DNA of 64,000 nt, from positions 186,001 to 250,000 of the forward strand of contig NZ_JACJQA010000027.1 in the NCBI RefSeq assembly GCF_014696355.1, read 5' to 3'. Position numbers and translations under genes: made by a program. The notes beneath the pieces were generated by a model. That model was given only the letters and a program-made list of their open reading frames with translations. It was not told the DNA's origin and did not search any database. Positions 17,224 to 25,412 of this stretch are shown here, piece after piece (positions within the stretch are counted from its first letter, which is position 1; each line of letters opens with the position of its first letter). The DNA is from Pseudanabaena sp. FACHB-1998. Its GTDB lineage: Bacteria; Cyanobacteriota; Cyanobacteriia; Pseudanabaenales; Pseudanabaenaceae.

Positions 17224-17821
17224 CTACCCATGCCGATCGCCATGCTAATTCGGCTTCCGCGATAGTTTTGAGTTGATATTTTTTTTCTAGTTCATTGTGC
17301 AGATGGTTGAGCCTTGCGGACAATACGCGCAACTCCCCCCGACTAGACATGACTTGGCGATCGGTAAATTCGATTTCCGCCAGTCGGATGCTCATTTTGG
17401 ATGCTTTGTTGTCTTTATTCGCCGCATCCGCGCTTAAGATTTTATGCTCAACCAAGAGCTTATTCAGTTTTTCCATGCTTTCATCGAGGCTTTTACTCAG
17501 CAAGCTATCGAGATTTTCTTGGTTGGTGCGGTTGTCGCGATCGCATTCTTCGAGAGTTTTTTGAATTTGCTCGATTAAGGCTTTGATCGTTTTTTGGAGT
17601 TCTTCCTGAAAGTTCTGACGCTCGGTTAAGGTGAGAGTCAAAAATTCTTGAGGGCATTTCTGTGTGCAGAAGCTAAAGGCGGCTAACAAAATTTGCTGGT
17701 GGGCAGCTTTGGCGATCGCCTGTGCGTACTTAAGATGCAGAGCATCGATTCGACTGACGACATCGGCGATCGCCTCTTGAATATTGTGAATATCTTTATC
17801 AATACGCACTAGCATCGGCAT
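17216..17821 (-). CDS. conserved coiled-coil protein of unknown function
   Basis: This 201-residue mostly helical protein has heptad-like stretches at about 75-135 and 165-195 and no membrane segment or signal peptide. I do not recognise the family. A second start is possible at residue 3 (Met-Leu-Val-Arg). It shares strand with the SUI1-like gene downstream, separated by a perfect palindrome that overlaps its stop. Confidence 0.65.
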   Translation of the reverse strand: MPMLVRIDKDIHNIQEAIADVVSRIDALHLKYAQAIAKAAHQQILLAAFSFCTQKCPQEFLTLTLTERQNFQEELQKTIKALIEQIQKTLEECDRDNRTNQENLDSLLSKSLDESMEKLNKLLVEHKILSADAANKDNKASKMSIRLAEIEFTDRQVMSSRGELRVLSARLNHLHNELEKKYQLKTIAEAELAWRSAWVES

Positions 17822-17846
17822 GGCTCAAAATTATTGTTGATTAAGA

Positions 17847-18071
17847 GATCCCCCCAGCCCCCCTTAAAAAGGGGGGAGAATTATTTATCTTCTTCCCCCT
17901 TTTTAAGGGCATTCATATACTTGACACACCCAATACCTAGAACCCCCTCTAACTCCCCCTTGGAAGGGGGAGAACTCAGACTTCCCCCCTTTCAAGGGGG
18001 GACTGAGGGGGGTAAGAATTTGTAAAGTGTGTCAGTATATTAACGCCTTTTTAAGGGGGGCTGGGGGGAGC
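17847..18071. mobile_element. nested MITE-like inverted-repeat element
   Basis: Outer arms (CCCCCCAGCCCCCCTTAAAA at 17850 on, and its complement ending near 18069) enclose a second pair of inverted repeats, ATATACTTGACACAC near 17915 and GTGTGTCAGTATAT near 18027. The inside is C/G-homopolymer-rich. There is no coding frame. It looks like one palindromic element inserted into another. Confidence 0.65.
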
Positions 18072-18117
18072 TAAACCCTTCTAAACCCTAAAGTGTAGAT
18101 AGGGTATGAGAATTTAA

Positions 18118-18753
18118 TTATTCTGCGGTTGCTTCGGACTTTTCAGCGCCAATTTCTTCGCCAACTACAAAGCGGACGAAGCGGCGAACCTTAACGTTTT
18201 CGCTAAGTTTAGTGCCAGTTAGCTTAACCAATTCATCAACGGTAATGCTTTGATCTTTGATGTAGGGCTGATCGAGTAAGCACAATTCTTTGAGGCGCTT
18301 TTCGATCCGACCAAGTACGATTTTGTCTCGGATGGCGGCAGGTTTGCTGGCAAGGTCTTCTTTGCCTGATTCGATTTGCTTTTCTTTTTCTACAAATTCC
18401 GCAGGAATATCCGCAACACTTACATATTCAACGTTAGGGCAAGCCGCGATTTGCTTGGCTACGCTGTCAGCGAGTTCTTTTAGTTCTTCGCGACGAGCCA
18501 CGAAGTCGGTTTCGCAGTTAACTTCGACGAGTACACCGATGCGGCTACCAAAGTGAATGTAGCTATGAACGATGCCTTCGGAGGCGACACGGCTTGCTTT
18601 TTTAACAGCAGAGGCTAGTCCCTTTTGTCTGAGATATTCGGTTGCTTTGGTGAAGTCGCCTTCAGAATCAACGAGGGCTGCTTTACAGTCTTTGATACCT
18701 GCACCAGTTCTGGCGCGGAGTTCTTGAATTTGTTGAGTTGTGATGTCTGCCAT
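18118..18753 (-). CDS. tsf: elongation factor Ts
   Basis: EF-Ts exchanges GDP for GTP on EF-Tu. The 211-residue protein has the N-terminal UBA-like helix pair ([19 protein letters not shown]) and the [10 protein letters not shown] motif (near 83) that inserts into EF-Tu. The short cyanobacterial/chloroplast form fits. The usual upstream neighbour rpsB is not present; a 282-bp gap and then the modBC end lie upstream. Confidence 0.96.
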   Translation of the reverse strand: MADITTQQIQELRARTGAGIKDCKAALVDSEGDFTKATEYLRQKGLASAVKKASRVASEGIVHSYIHFGSRIGVLVEVNCETDFVARREELKELADSVAKQIAACPNVEYVSVADIPAEFVEKEKQIESGKEDLASKPAAIRDKIVLGRIEKRLKELCLLDQPYIKDQSITVDELVKLTGTKLSENVKVRRFVRFVVGEEIGAEKSEATAE

Positions 18754-19001
18754 ATTAATAAGCTTGTTTTGGGATCTCTAGGGCAACATTTCGAGGAGCG
18801 TGGAGTTTTGCTCGTTGCCGAAAATATCTCTAAAATGTTGTTTGCAGTACTCTAAGTTATCACAATTCCGTGTACGTCTAGTTTTAAAGTAAAAGGTTTG
18901 GTCGATGATATAGGTCGATCGCCATAGCTGGAGTCTTGTTTTCTCCTCATGGGGTCTCCCCCAGTTTTGAACTAATCGTTGTACCGTAACTGTTCAGTGC
19001 T

Positions 19002-19028
19002 ACACAAAATGGCTACGCCATTTTGTGT
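19002..19028 (-). terminator. 12-bp palindrome with TAC loop after modBC
   Basis: The arms ACACAAAATGGC and complement flank TAC (centre GGC-TAC-GCC), seven bases beyond the modBC stop. Confidence 0.6.
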
Positions 19029-19035
19029 TTTGCTA

Positions 19036-20859
19036 TTAGACCAAAAATAGTTGTGCAGGATCGAGATAAACTTGCAACGGTTGAGAATATTGCTTAAGAT
19101 TTAGCCATTTCTCTTTAAATACTTCTGCTTGTAGATGATAGTCCCAATCATGATTTGGAGAAGTATTTAACTTGAGGTATAACGTCATACTGTGCGGTGT
19201 TTCTGTAGTGCGAACTAACCAACAGGGAATAACATTTGGTAAATCATTTTTGACGGAATTCTCTAGAAAAGCGATATGGTGAGCGCGAATTCCTATATGA
19301 GTTAGCAATTTAGGATTTGAATAATTAACCTGTAGCTTACATTCCCAATCTAAAGCTTCAATGAGATCAGGAGCGATCGCCTTAATCCGTGAAAAGTTTT
19401 TACAACCCGTAAGCCTTGCTGTCTCAACATTAGCGGGATGATCAAAAACAGTTGATTTCTCACCATAGCTCATCACCTGACCATGATCTAAAATTAGTAA
19501 GTTTTGACAAATGCGATAAGCCTCATCGATATTGTGGGTAACAAAGAGAGTAATTCCTTTATAAGTACTGAGAACAGAAATTAGTTCCCGTTCCATTTGG
19601 CTACGAAGGTGAGTATCGAGTGCCGAAAAGGGTTCATCAAGCAGGAGAATATCGGGTTGACTGACCAAAGATCTAGCGAGAGCAACCCTTTGCTGCTGTC
19701 CCCCAGAAAGTTGATGCGGATAGCGATCGCCAAATCCCTGTAGCTCAATACTATGTAATTGCTCAGAGACTTTTTGCTTGATTTGTAGGGCTGTTAATTC
19801 TTTGGGCAAGCCAAAGGCAATATTTTGGGCGACCGTCAGATGCGGAAAGAGTGCATAATTTTGAAATAGAAAACCGATATGGCGATCGCGACTAGGTAAA
19901 TTTATTTTCTGCTCACTATCAAATAAAATCTTGCCATTGATCGCAATGCGTCCACTAGATGGAGTTTCCATCCCCGCAATACACTTGAGCAGCATACTTT
20001 TCCCCGTACCCGATGCCCCCAAGATGCCAATAGATTTGTAAGCGCAGTGCAAAGTAATTTGCAAATTAAACTCAGGTAACTGCTTCTCAATATCAATTAC
20101 CAAACCCTCCACATAATTCGTAATTCGTAATTCGTAATTTGATGAAATTTTTCCCTTTTTCCTTTTTCCTTTTTCCTTGCGGTTCTCTCGCTGATTTGCC
20201 CATAAATTCGATAAGGCGATCGCCGAGAAAGACATCGATAAAATGATCGCTGTCCACAGCCAAGCTTCTTGATTAGCTCCTGCTTCCACAGCGGCATAAA
20301 TGGCGAGGGGAATGGTAGTGGTTTGCTTAGGGATATTCCCTGCAAGCATGAGAGTTGCGCCAAATTCACCTAAGCCTCTGGCAAAGGCAAGCATCGCTCC
20401 TGCTAAAACTCCCGGAAAGGCAAGAGGTAATGCTATTTGCCAAAAGACCCGAAATTCTGAAGCACCAAGGGTTTTCGCGGCACGCAATAAATTTCCATCC
20501 ACTTGCTCGAATGCGCCTTGAGCAGTTTTATACATGAGTGGAAAAGTAACGACCACTGCCGCGACTACGCCTGCATACCAAGTGAAAATGATATTGAAAC
20601 GGAAGAGTTGTAAAAACTTTCCCATCCAGCCATATTGTCCAAATAATTGCAGTAAGAGAAAGCCAACAACGGTTGGCGGTAACACCAGTGGCGCAAGAAA
20701 AATGCTATCAAGTACTGTTTTCCATTTGCCGCGATAATCAAGGAGGGTATATGCTGCTGTAACTCCTAAAAAGAACGTAAAAAAGATGGCAGTAGTTGCC
20801 ACCTTGAAGGAGATCCAAAATGGAGAGAAATCAAAGGGTACTGAATCCATATTTCTCAA
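19036..20859 (-). CDS. modBC: molybdate ABC transporter permease-ATPase fusion
   Basis: This 607-residue protein joins the ModB permease (about 1-222, about five membrane helices, coupling motif near ASEFRVFWQIALPLAFPG) to the ModC ATPase (about 252-607). Walker A is GASGTGKS (281-288), the signature is LSGGQQQRVALARSL, Walker B is ILLLDEPFSALD and the H-loop is FVTHNID. The C-terminal region looks like the regulatory domain of ModC. The linker (about 224-250) is encoded partly by tandem heptamer DNA repeats. modBC fusions are known in cyanobacteria. The start overlaps the modA stop by 29 bases. Confidence 0.93.
   Translation of the reverse strand: MRNMDSVPFDFSPFWISFKVATTAIFFTFFLGVTAAYTLLDYRGKWKTVLDSIFLAPLVLPPTVVGFLLLQLFGQYGWMGKFLQLFRFNIIFTWYAGVVAAVVVTFPLMYKTAQGAFEQVDGNLLRAAKTLGASEFRVFWQIALPLAFPGVLAGAMLAFARGLGEFGATLMLAGNIPKQTTTIPLAIYAAVEAGANQEAWLWTAIILSMSFSAIALSNLWANQRENRKEKGKRKKGKISSNYELRITNYVEGLVIDIEKQLPEFNLQITLHCAYKSIGILGASGTGKSMLLKCIAGMETPSSGRIAINGKILFDSEQKINLPSRDRHIGFLFQNYALFPHLTVAQNIAFGLPKELTALQIKQKVSEQLHSIELQGFGDRYPHQLSGGQQQRVALARSLVSQPDILLLDEPFSALDTHLRSQMERELISVLSTYKGITLFVTHNIDEAYRICQNLLILDHGQVMSYGEKSTVFDHPANVETARLTGCKNFSRIKAIAPDLIEALDWECKLQVNYSNPKLLTHIGIRAHHIAFLENSVKNDLPNVIPCWLVRTTETPHSMTLYLKLNTSPNHDWDYHLQAEVFKEKWLNLKQYSQPLQVYLDPAQLFLV
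20114..20178. repeat. two heptanucleotide tandem repeats inside modBC
   Basis: Three copies of TAATTCG (20114-20134) are followed, 19 bases later, by three copies of CCTTTTT (20154-20174). They resemble the short tandemly repeated heptamers (STRR) of cyanobacteria. The frame stays open, and they encode most of the Lys/Arg-rich linker between the ModB and ModC parts. Confidence 0.8.
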
Positions 20860-21661
20860 AAATATTCTTGGCTGGTTCGCTGGATAGAAATTCTAGATAG
20901 GATTTGGCGCTCGGCTGGTTGGAGCTTTTATGTAAAACTGCGATCGGATAGACAATCGGTGCATGAAGTCTAGCATCAATGACTTGTACTACTTTCACCT
21001 TAGTAGAAGTTCTAGCATCCGTTGCATAGACAATTCCAGCTTGAGCATTGCCCGATTCCACAAATTGCAACACTTGACGCACGTTATTTCCTAAGACAAA
21101 TTTTGATTGTAAATCTTTGAATAGTTCTAATTTAGTTAAGGCTTGCTGGGCGTACTGACCGACGGGAACGCTGCGAGGATCACCGATCGCAATTCGTTTG
21201 ATATTAGCATTGATTAAATCTTTTAATTCTTTTGCATCGCCTTTGTCCGCAGGAACGATTAGTACTAGCCGATTGCTTAATAAATCACGTCGAGTATCAG
21301 CAATGATTAAGTCCTTTTTTTGCAATTCATCCATTTGTTTAGCGGCGGCGGAAATGAAGACATCAACGGGAGCGCCATTAATGATCTGTTGTTGTAATTC
21401 GCCTGAACTGCCAAAGTTATTGCGAATAGCGACATTAGATTTTGCCTTGCTAAATAGAGGCGTAATTTCGCCTAGTGCTTCCTTGAGGCTTGCTGCTGCT
21501 GAAACCGTTAATTGGATGTTCTCTTGGTTAACATTAGGCACACTTGCTTTAGTGGGTGTATTTCCCTGTTCAATCGTGGGCGATGAGAAATTACATCCTG
21601 CGATCGCGCAAAGCGTGACACCAATCAAAGCGAGAAAGGTGATAATCTTTTTCTTATTCAT
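20831..21661 (-). CDS. modA: molybdate-binding lipoprotein ModA
   Basis: This 276-residue periplasmic binding protein feeds molybdate to ModBC. A lipoprotein signal ends in the lipobox IAGC (Cys near 23). The mature part shows VSAAASLKEALGEITPLF, NFGSSGELQQQI, GAPVDVFISAAAKQMD and IAIGDPRSVPVGQYA, all typical of ModA. It heads the modA-modBC operon. A remnant of a Mop domain lies just upstream on the same strand. Confidence 0.94.
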   Translation of the reverse strand: MNKKKIITFLALIGVTLCAIAGCNFSSPTIEQGNTPTKASVPNVNQENIQLTVSAAASLKEALGEITPLFSKAKSNVAIRNNFGSSGELQQQIINGAPVDVFISAAAKQMDELQKKDLIIADTRRDLLSNRLVLIVPADKGDAKELKDLINANIKRIAIGDPRSVPVGQYAQQALTKLELFKDLQSKFVLGNNVRQVLQFVESGNAQAGIVYATDARTSTKVKVVQVIDARLHAPIVYPIAVLHKSSNQPSAKSYLEFLSSEPAKNIFEKYGFSTL

Positions 21662-21694
21662 GAAAAACTCGAATGGAACTATTCTTTAGCTCTC

Positions 21695-21724
21695 GTAGGG
21701 TGTGTTAGCGTCAGCTTAACGCAC
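21695..21724. repeat. possible fragment of a dispersed cyanobacterial repeat
   Basis: GTAGGGTGTGTTAGCG followed by TAACGCAC resembles ends of small interspersed elements common in cyanobacteria. It is short, and the match is from memory only. Confidence 0.35.
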
Positions 21725-21745
21725 TTAATAAACATAAATGATGCG

Positions 21746-21876
21746 TTACGCGATCGCTAACATCACGTCTAAAGCCTTAACTACAGCATAGGCTTCACAG
21801 CCTTCTTTCCATCCAAAGGCTTCCGCAGAAGACTTAGTGATAAATGAAGCAGCTTTATCTATCTCAATGACTACTT
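21746..21876 (-). pseudogene. Mop (molybdopterin/molybdate-binding) domain remnant
   Basis: The minus strand between modA and the methyltransferase encodes 43 residues with no start codon, in the order EVVIEID, then ASFITKSSAEAFGWKEG, then AYAVVKALDVMLAIA and a stop. This matches the C-terminal two thirds of a Mop/TOBE domain as found in molbindins, ModE and ModC (pattern VVIELD, ITKESAE, VYALIKASSVM). The first 20-25 residues are missing, and an in-frame stop lies directly upstream. The methyltransferase stop abuts the break. Its place beside modA supports a decayed molbindin gene. Confidence 0.75.
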
Positions 21877-22500
21877 CTTACTAGCCACAATATGGAAAAT
21901 GTGCCAGTATTTCTGCTCACCCATTGCAGTTACACCATGATGTTCTTCTTCTTCAAAGAATTCCACCTTAAAAGATTGCAGTAACTGCTCAACTTGAGGT
22001 TTGGGATAATGGGTCATATTGGTATAAGTAGTTGCCCAAGTATCGCGATCGCCAAATAATTGACCGCAAAATCTGCCACCGACTCGTAATGATGCGATGA
22101 TTTTGTTCCACAAGTTAGGAAAATCATCAGGATGGCAAAAGGGTAATGCGAAGCTAGAATTAATGAGATCTTGGGAATTTGGTATAGTAAGATTCTCAAA
22201 GCTCATCACCTGAGTTTCTAGCAACGTGGAATCAATGTCCTTGCGATCGCGTAGCATAGCGATCGCCTCTTCATTCCCATCGATCGCTAATACTTGCCAA
22301 CCACGTTCGAGCAGTTCCACCGTATCACGCCCATCGCCACAACCAAGATCAACTGCAAATAGTGGTGATTTGGGAGATTTCTCTAGCTCAAAGAGATTGA
22401 GCGCTTTTAGTAAAGTCCCGCGAGGTGGACGACCTGCTACAGCTTGGTAATATGCCGTCCAATCATTGTCAAATGTGGTTTGTTCAGAAGAATCTAACAT
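21871..22500 (-). CDS. class I SAM-dependent methyltransferase
   Basis: This 209-residue protein has motif I FAVDLGCGDGRDTVELL, a motif II acidic residue in VLAIDGNEEAI, and a post-I layout typical of small Rossmann methyltransferases. The substrate is unknown. Members of this shape include TehB-like and thiopurine-methyltransferase-like proteins. Its 3' end overlaps a Mop remnant by six bases, so it may have been brought next to modA by a rearrangement. Confidence 0.82.
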   Translation of the reverse strand: MLDSSEQTTFDNDWTAYYQAVAGRPPRGTLLKALNLFELEKSPKSPLFAVDLGCGDGRDTVELLERGWQVLAIDGNEEAIAMLRDRKDIDSTLLETQVMSFENLTIPNSQDLINSSFALPFCHPDDFPNLWNKIIASLRVGGRFCGQLFGDRDTWATTYTNMTHYPKPQVEQLLQSFKVEFFEEEEHHGVTAMGEQKYWHIFHIVASKK

Positions 22501-22875
22501 TAGTTTCCTACGGTTGCTCTCTATCCTGATAATTTGCTAGCTAATTTGGCTGTAATCCTAACTATTTTGCTAACTCCCTTGCAACATGGATTAAAAATTT
22601 TGCCGCATCTTGATTATCATGGTGAGTGTAGTAAGTAGCAACTTTAACCAGTATTTTGATCAATCCTTCATCTAGTAGATCACTATGAAAATTAAGTACT
22701 TCAGGATCTTCTCCAGAAGGTCATTGAAATAATTTGTCAATCCAGCATGGCAAGTCTGCCTTGCCCATCAATTCAGAGCTTATGGAATTGATGCAGGAGA
22801 CGAGTTTTCTCTGGCAGGATGAAGAAACTGCTGCTACGAGCTTTTGTGTTGCGAATTATTAGCTTAAGGAAAAAT
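22501..22875. other. intergenic region with a gene remnant
   Basis: This gap of 375 bp separates the divergent methyltransferase and CadD-like genes. The only coding signal is the minus-strand fragment at 22562-22720. AAGGA at 22867-22871 is the likely ribosome site of the CadD-like gene. Confidence 0.5.
22562..22720 (-). pseudogene. short unidentified gene remnant
   Basis: The minus strand encodes about 52 residues without a start, including VLNFHSDLLDEGLIKILVK and AAKFLIHVARELAK, then a stop. An in-frame stop precedes it at 22721-22723. The residue make-up looks like a real helical protein C-terminus. I cannot name the family. Confidence 0.4.
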
Positions 22876-23505
22876 ATGGAAGGGATTATCGGTACGGTGG
22901 CGATCGCAATTACTGCTTTTACTGCTACAAATATCGATGACATTCTCATTCTCACGATTTTCTTTGCCCAAGTCGATGACAAATTTCGTCCGCGCCATAT
23001 TCTGATTGGTCAGTACTTAGGTTTTGGATTAATTCTCTTAGCGAGTTTACCAGCGTATTTAGGTGGTCTGATTATTGACCCTAAATGGATTGGACTTTTA
23101 GGACTATTGCCGATCGCGATCGGAATCAAAGATTTATTCCAAAAGCAAGAAGAAGTAACTGTGCAAAATTGCGCGATTCCTGAGCAGAGGAAATCGGCTC
23201 TAATCGCTCCACAGACTTATCATGTGGCGGCTGTCACTTTTGCCAATGGCGGCGACAATATTGGTATTTACATTCCTTTATTTGCGAGTAGTAATGCAGC
23301 TACTCTCTTAATTACTCTTGCTACTTTTTTGATGCTCATCACAGTTTGGTGTTATGCCGCCAAAAGTATCAGTAGTCATCCTGCGATCGCTAAGTTTCTT
23401 TCTCAATACAGTGATGCGATCGTGCCTTTTGTCTTAATTGCATTAGGTATTTACATTCTCCACGAAAGCAAAACCTATCAATTGCTTCCTTTAGTTAAAT
23501 TATGA
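22876..23505 (+). CDS. CadD-like cadmium resistance/transport protein
   Basis: This 209-residue polytopic membrane protein has about five or six helices. It resembles CadD transporters, with N-terminal TATNIDDILILTIFFAQ and the internal VTFANGGDNIGIYIPLFA repeat of the same idea (Asn-Asp pairs in helices). CadD confers cadmium resistance in Gram-positive bacteria; the ion here is not proven. I choose the ATG at 22876 because AAGGA lies five bases ahead. The frame extends upstream to 22819 without clear homology. Its stop overlaps the stop of the convergent TOPRIM-like gene. Confidence 0.8.
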   Translation: MEGIIGTVAIAITAFTATNIDDILILTIFFAQVDDKFRPRHILIGQYLGFGLILLASLPAYLGGLIIDPKWIGLLGLLPIAIGIKDLFQKQEEVTVQNCAIPEQRKSALIAPQTYHVAAVTFANGGDNIGIYIPLFASSNAATLLITLATFLMLITVWCYAAKSISSHPAIAKFLSQYSDAIVPFVLIALGIYILHESKTYQLLPLVKL

Positions 23506-24132
23506 TTCTTCAGATATTTCAATATTTCTACTTGCAAGCTGTTCAATAAAAATCTTCAAGCTAGGATTTTCTGAACAAAGTTTCAATAAATCTTTATGAT
23601 TGGAATATTTACTTGCAATACTTTCATAATATTCATAATCTTTTTCCTTAAACTCTGGCAAGATTTGTTTCAATAATCTTAAACAGTTGTCAGTTTGTGA
23701 GTTTTCTTCTTGAGAAAAGTACAAAGGTAATAACCAACATTCTATTGAATGAACGGTGATTGCAAAAATAATTCTACTTGCATATTTATCATAAAAATCT
23801 TCACCAATTTCCAACCTGAATTTATCTATTACTTTTTTAATTAGTTGTTCAGACGTAAGTTTTTCACCTTTTTCATTCTCATGAGGTATACCAAATTTTG
23901 GAGAAACATCAGTATCTATATGAATAATAATATATCTGTTGAATTGCAATGCTTGTCTAAATTTCTGTGACTTACAACACTTAAATACTCGATCCCAACC
24001 AGCAGGAGCATTAAAATTCTCTGGTTGAATCGGCTTAAGTTTAATATTAGGATCATTAAAATATCCCGCTAAGATATTCCTAATGATCGCGAAATCTGTT
24101 TTTCCTTCTACAATTCCTCCAAAATTATTCAT
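23500..24132 (-). CDS. TOPRIM-like partner of the ATPase
   Basis: This 210-residue protein has an N-terminal GGIVEGKTDFAIIRNIL segment and a later IIIHIDTDVS, fitting the conserved Glu and Asp-x-Asp positions of TOPRIM nuclease domains. A His-containing segment (FAITVHSIECWLLPLYF) and an AT-rich, charged C-terminus follow. It may be related to DUF4276-like proteins. The ATG at 24132 is one base after the ATPase stop, so translation is probably coupled. The longer frame from 24168 runs inside the ATPase gene and is unlikely. Paired ATPase-TOPRIM genes are frequent in phage defence (OLD-like, PARIS-like), but this pair is not assigned. Confidence 0.6.
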   Translation of the reverse strand: MNNFGGIVEGKTDFAIIRNILAGYFNDPNIKLKPIQPENFNAPAGWDRVFKCCKSQKFRQALQFNRYIIIHIDTDVSPKFGIPHENEKGEKLTSEQLIKKVIDKFRLEIGEDFYDKYASRIIFAITVHSIECWLLPLYFSQEENSQTDNCLRLLKQILPEFKEKDYEYYESIASKYSNHKDLLKLCSENPSLKIFIEQLASRNIEISEES

Positions 24133-24133
24133 A

Positions 24134-25375
24134 CTAAAAATTATTTGGTAATCCTCCGATATAACCATTCATGAAAGCTTCTGACAATGGTACAGGATCA
24201 TCATCATCTAAAGGCTCAGGTGCAAATATACGTTCTGCTTTTGTATGACCATAAATATTGCGATAAATCGTAAAAAGCCTTTGTTCACCATCATGTAAAT
24301 CTAATCCATCTAAAACCGCAGGATTATGAGTTGTGAATATAACTTGTTTATCATATTTTTTCGCAAGTTCTACTAATTCTTGGATTAGTCTTGTACATAG
24401 TTTAGGATTTAGTGCGTTTTCAATGTTGTCAATTGCAAAGAATTTAGGTGTATCGTCACTGACAAACAAAGCAAAGTAAAACATCAAAAACAAAAATCCT
24501 TCATTAGAGCTTCTCTGATTAAAGTAAGGTAGCTCTTTATCCAAATACCGATCTTTAATTTGAATATTTTTTTCTAAATCTGAATTGTTATGATCTATAT
24601 TAAAGTCGCCAAACCAATCTATCAGTTCCAGCCTTTTCTTGATTTCATTTATCTTGTCAGGACTGTTGTTCAACACCTTTAACAGTTTAAGTAATCCTTC
24701 TCCCTTAGTCCCTAATGGCTGAACTTGCCCTTCTTCTTTAAAGGTTCTCAAAAAGGAGTTTTCAGGAGAATAAATAATAAAATCTTTTAAGTCTAAACTA
24801 CTTTTTTTTATACTGATTGACATTTGCTTTAAAAAATTATATGCAAATGCAAAAGAAGTTTCTTCAATTGATTTAGGATCTAGATCGTTTTTAAGATGCT
24901 TTAAATTTCCCTGATTGATTTGTTCCTGAAAAAAAATCTTTGCTTGCTGTGCGAGAGCATTTACTCTCTTTGTTTCGTTATCTTCTAATGCCTTAAAAAG
25001 ACTATTCATACTAATGTTTGACCAAGCTGAATAAGGCTTGTTATCATTCTGTAGTTCAAAATTCAAAATTACTTCGTCATTATCATTAGTAAATGGGATC
25101 TCATCATCTCTTTTAATATTTATCTTTATCGTGTTTGTAATTTTTTCTTTCTTAAAAGCCGATCGCATAAATTCTGGTTCAGTAACTCTGATTCCTCTAG
25201 GAGCTAAAAACTCATTATCTAACTTGTTACCTGCTGCTGCACCAGCCAAAGCGATCGCTTCTAAAATATTGCTCTTACCACAACCATTCTCACCAATGAA
25301 TACATTAACCCGACCCAAATTTATCTTGAGACTTTGGATAGACTTATAGTTCTCGATTTGAACTTCGGTAAACAT
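24134..25375 (-). CDS. OLD/RecF-like AAA (ABC-type) ATPase
   Basis: This 413-residue ATPase has an N-terminal strand set EVQIENYKSIQSL, Walker A GENGCGKSNILEA (28-35), a coiled middle (about 110-250), and a C-terminal half with SSNEGFLFLMFYF, Walker B KFFAIDNIENALNP and the switch His in FTTHNPAVL. In Walker B the usual Asp-Glu pair reads Asp-Asn; some members of this family share that form, but hydrolysis could be altered. There is no fused TOPRIM domain; that activity seems to be in the downstream gene. It has AT-rich codon use compared with flanking genes. Confidence 0.8.
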   Translation of the reverse strand: MFTEVQIENYKSIQSLKINLGRVNVFIGENGCGKSNILEAIALAGAAAGNKLDNEFLAPRGIRVTEPEFMRSAFKKEKITNTIKINIKRDDEIPFTNDNDEVILNFELQNDNKPYSAWSNISMNSLFKALEDNETKRVNALAQQAKIFFQEQINQGNLKHLKNDLDPKSIEETSFAFAYNFLKQMSISIKKSSLDLKDFIIYSPENSFLRTFKEEGQVQPLGTKGEGLLKLLKVLNNSPDKINEIKKRLELIDWFGDFNIDHNNSDLEKNIQIKDRYLDKELPYFNQRSSNEGFLFLMFYFALFVSDDTPKFFAIDNIENALNPKLCTRLIQELVELAKKYDKQVIFTTHNPAVLDGLDLHDGEQRLFTIYRNIYGHTKAERIFAPEPLDDDDPVPLSEAFMNGYIGGLPNNF

Positions 25376-25412
25376 AGGATTGAGACTTAGGGGAGCAAAC
25401 GTGATGAGTTAG

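Noticed and set aside
24133-24168. Longer start for the TOPRIM-like gene
   Set aside because: It lies inside the ATPase gene; the ATG one base after the ATPase stop fits the EGKTD motif position and translational coupling.
23500-25375. Assignment of the ATPase/TOPRIM pair to Gabija or PARIS
   Set aside because: Gabija has a fused ATPase-TOPRIM plus a helicase, which is absent; the PARIS nuclease subunit is longer and I cannot show the match.
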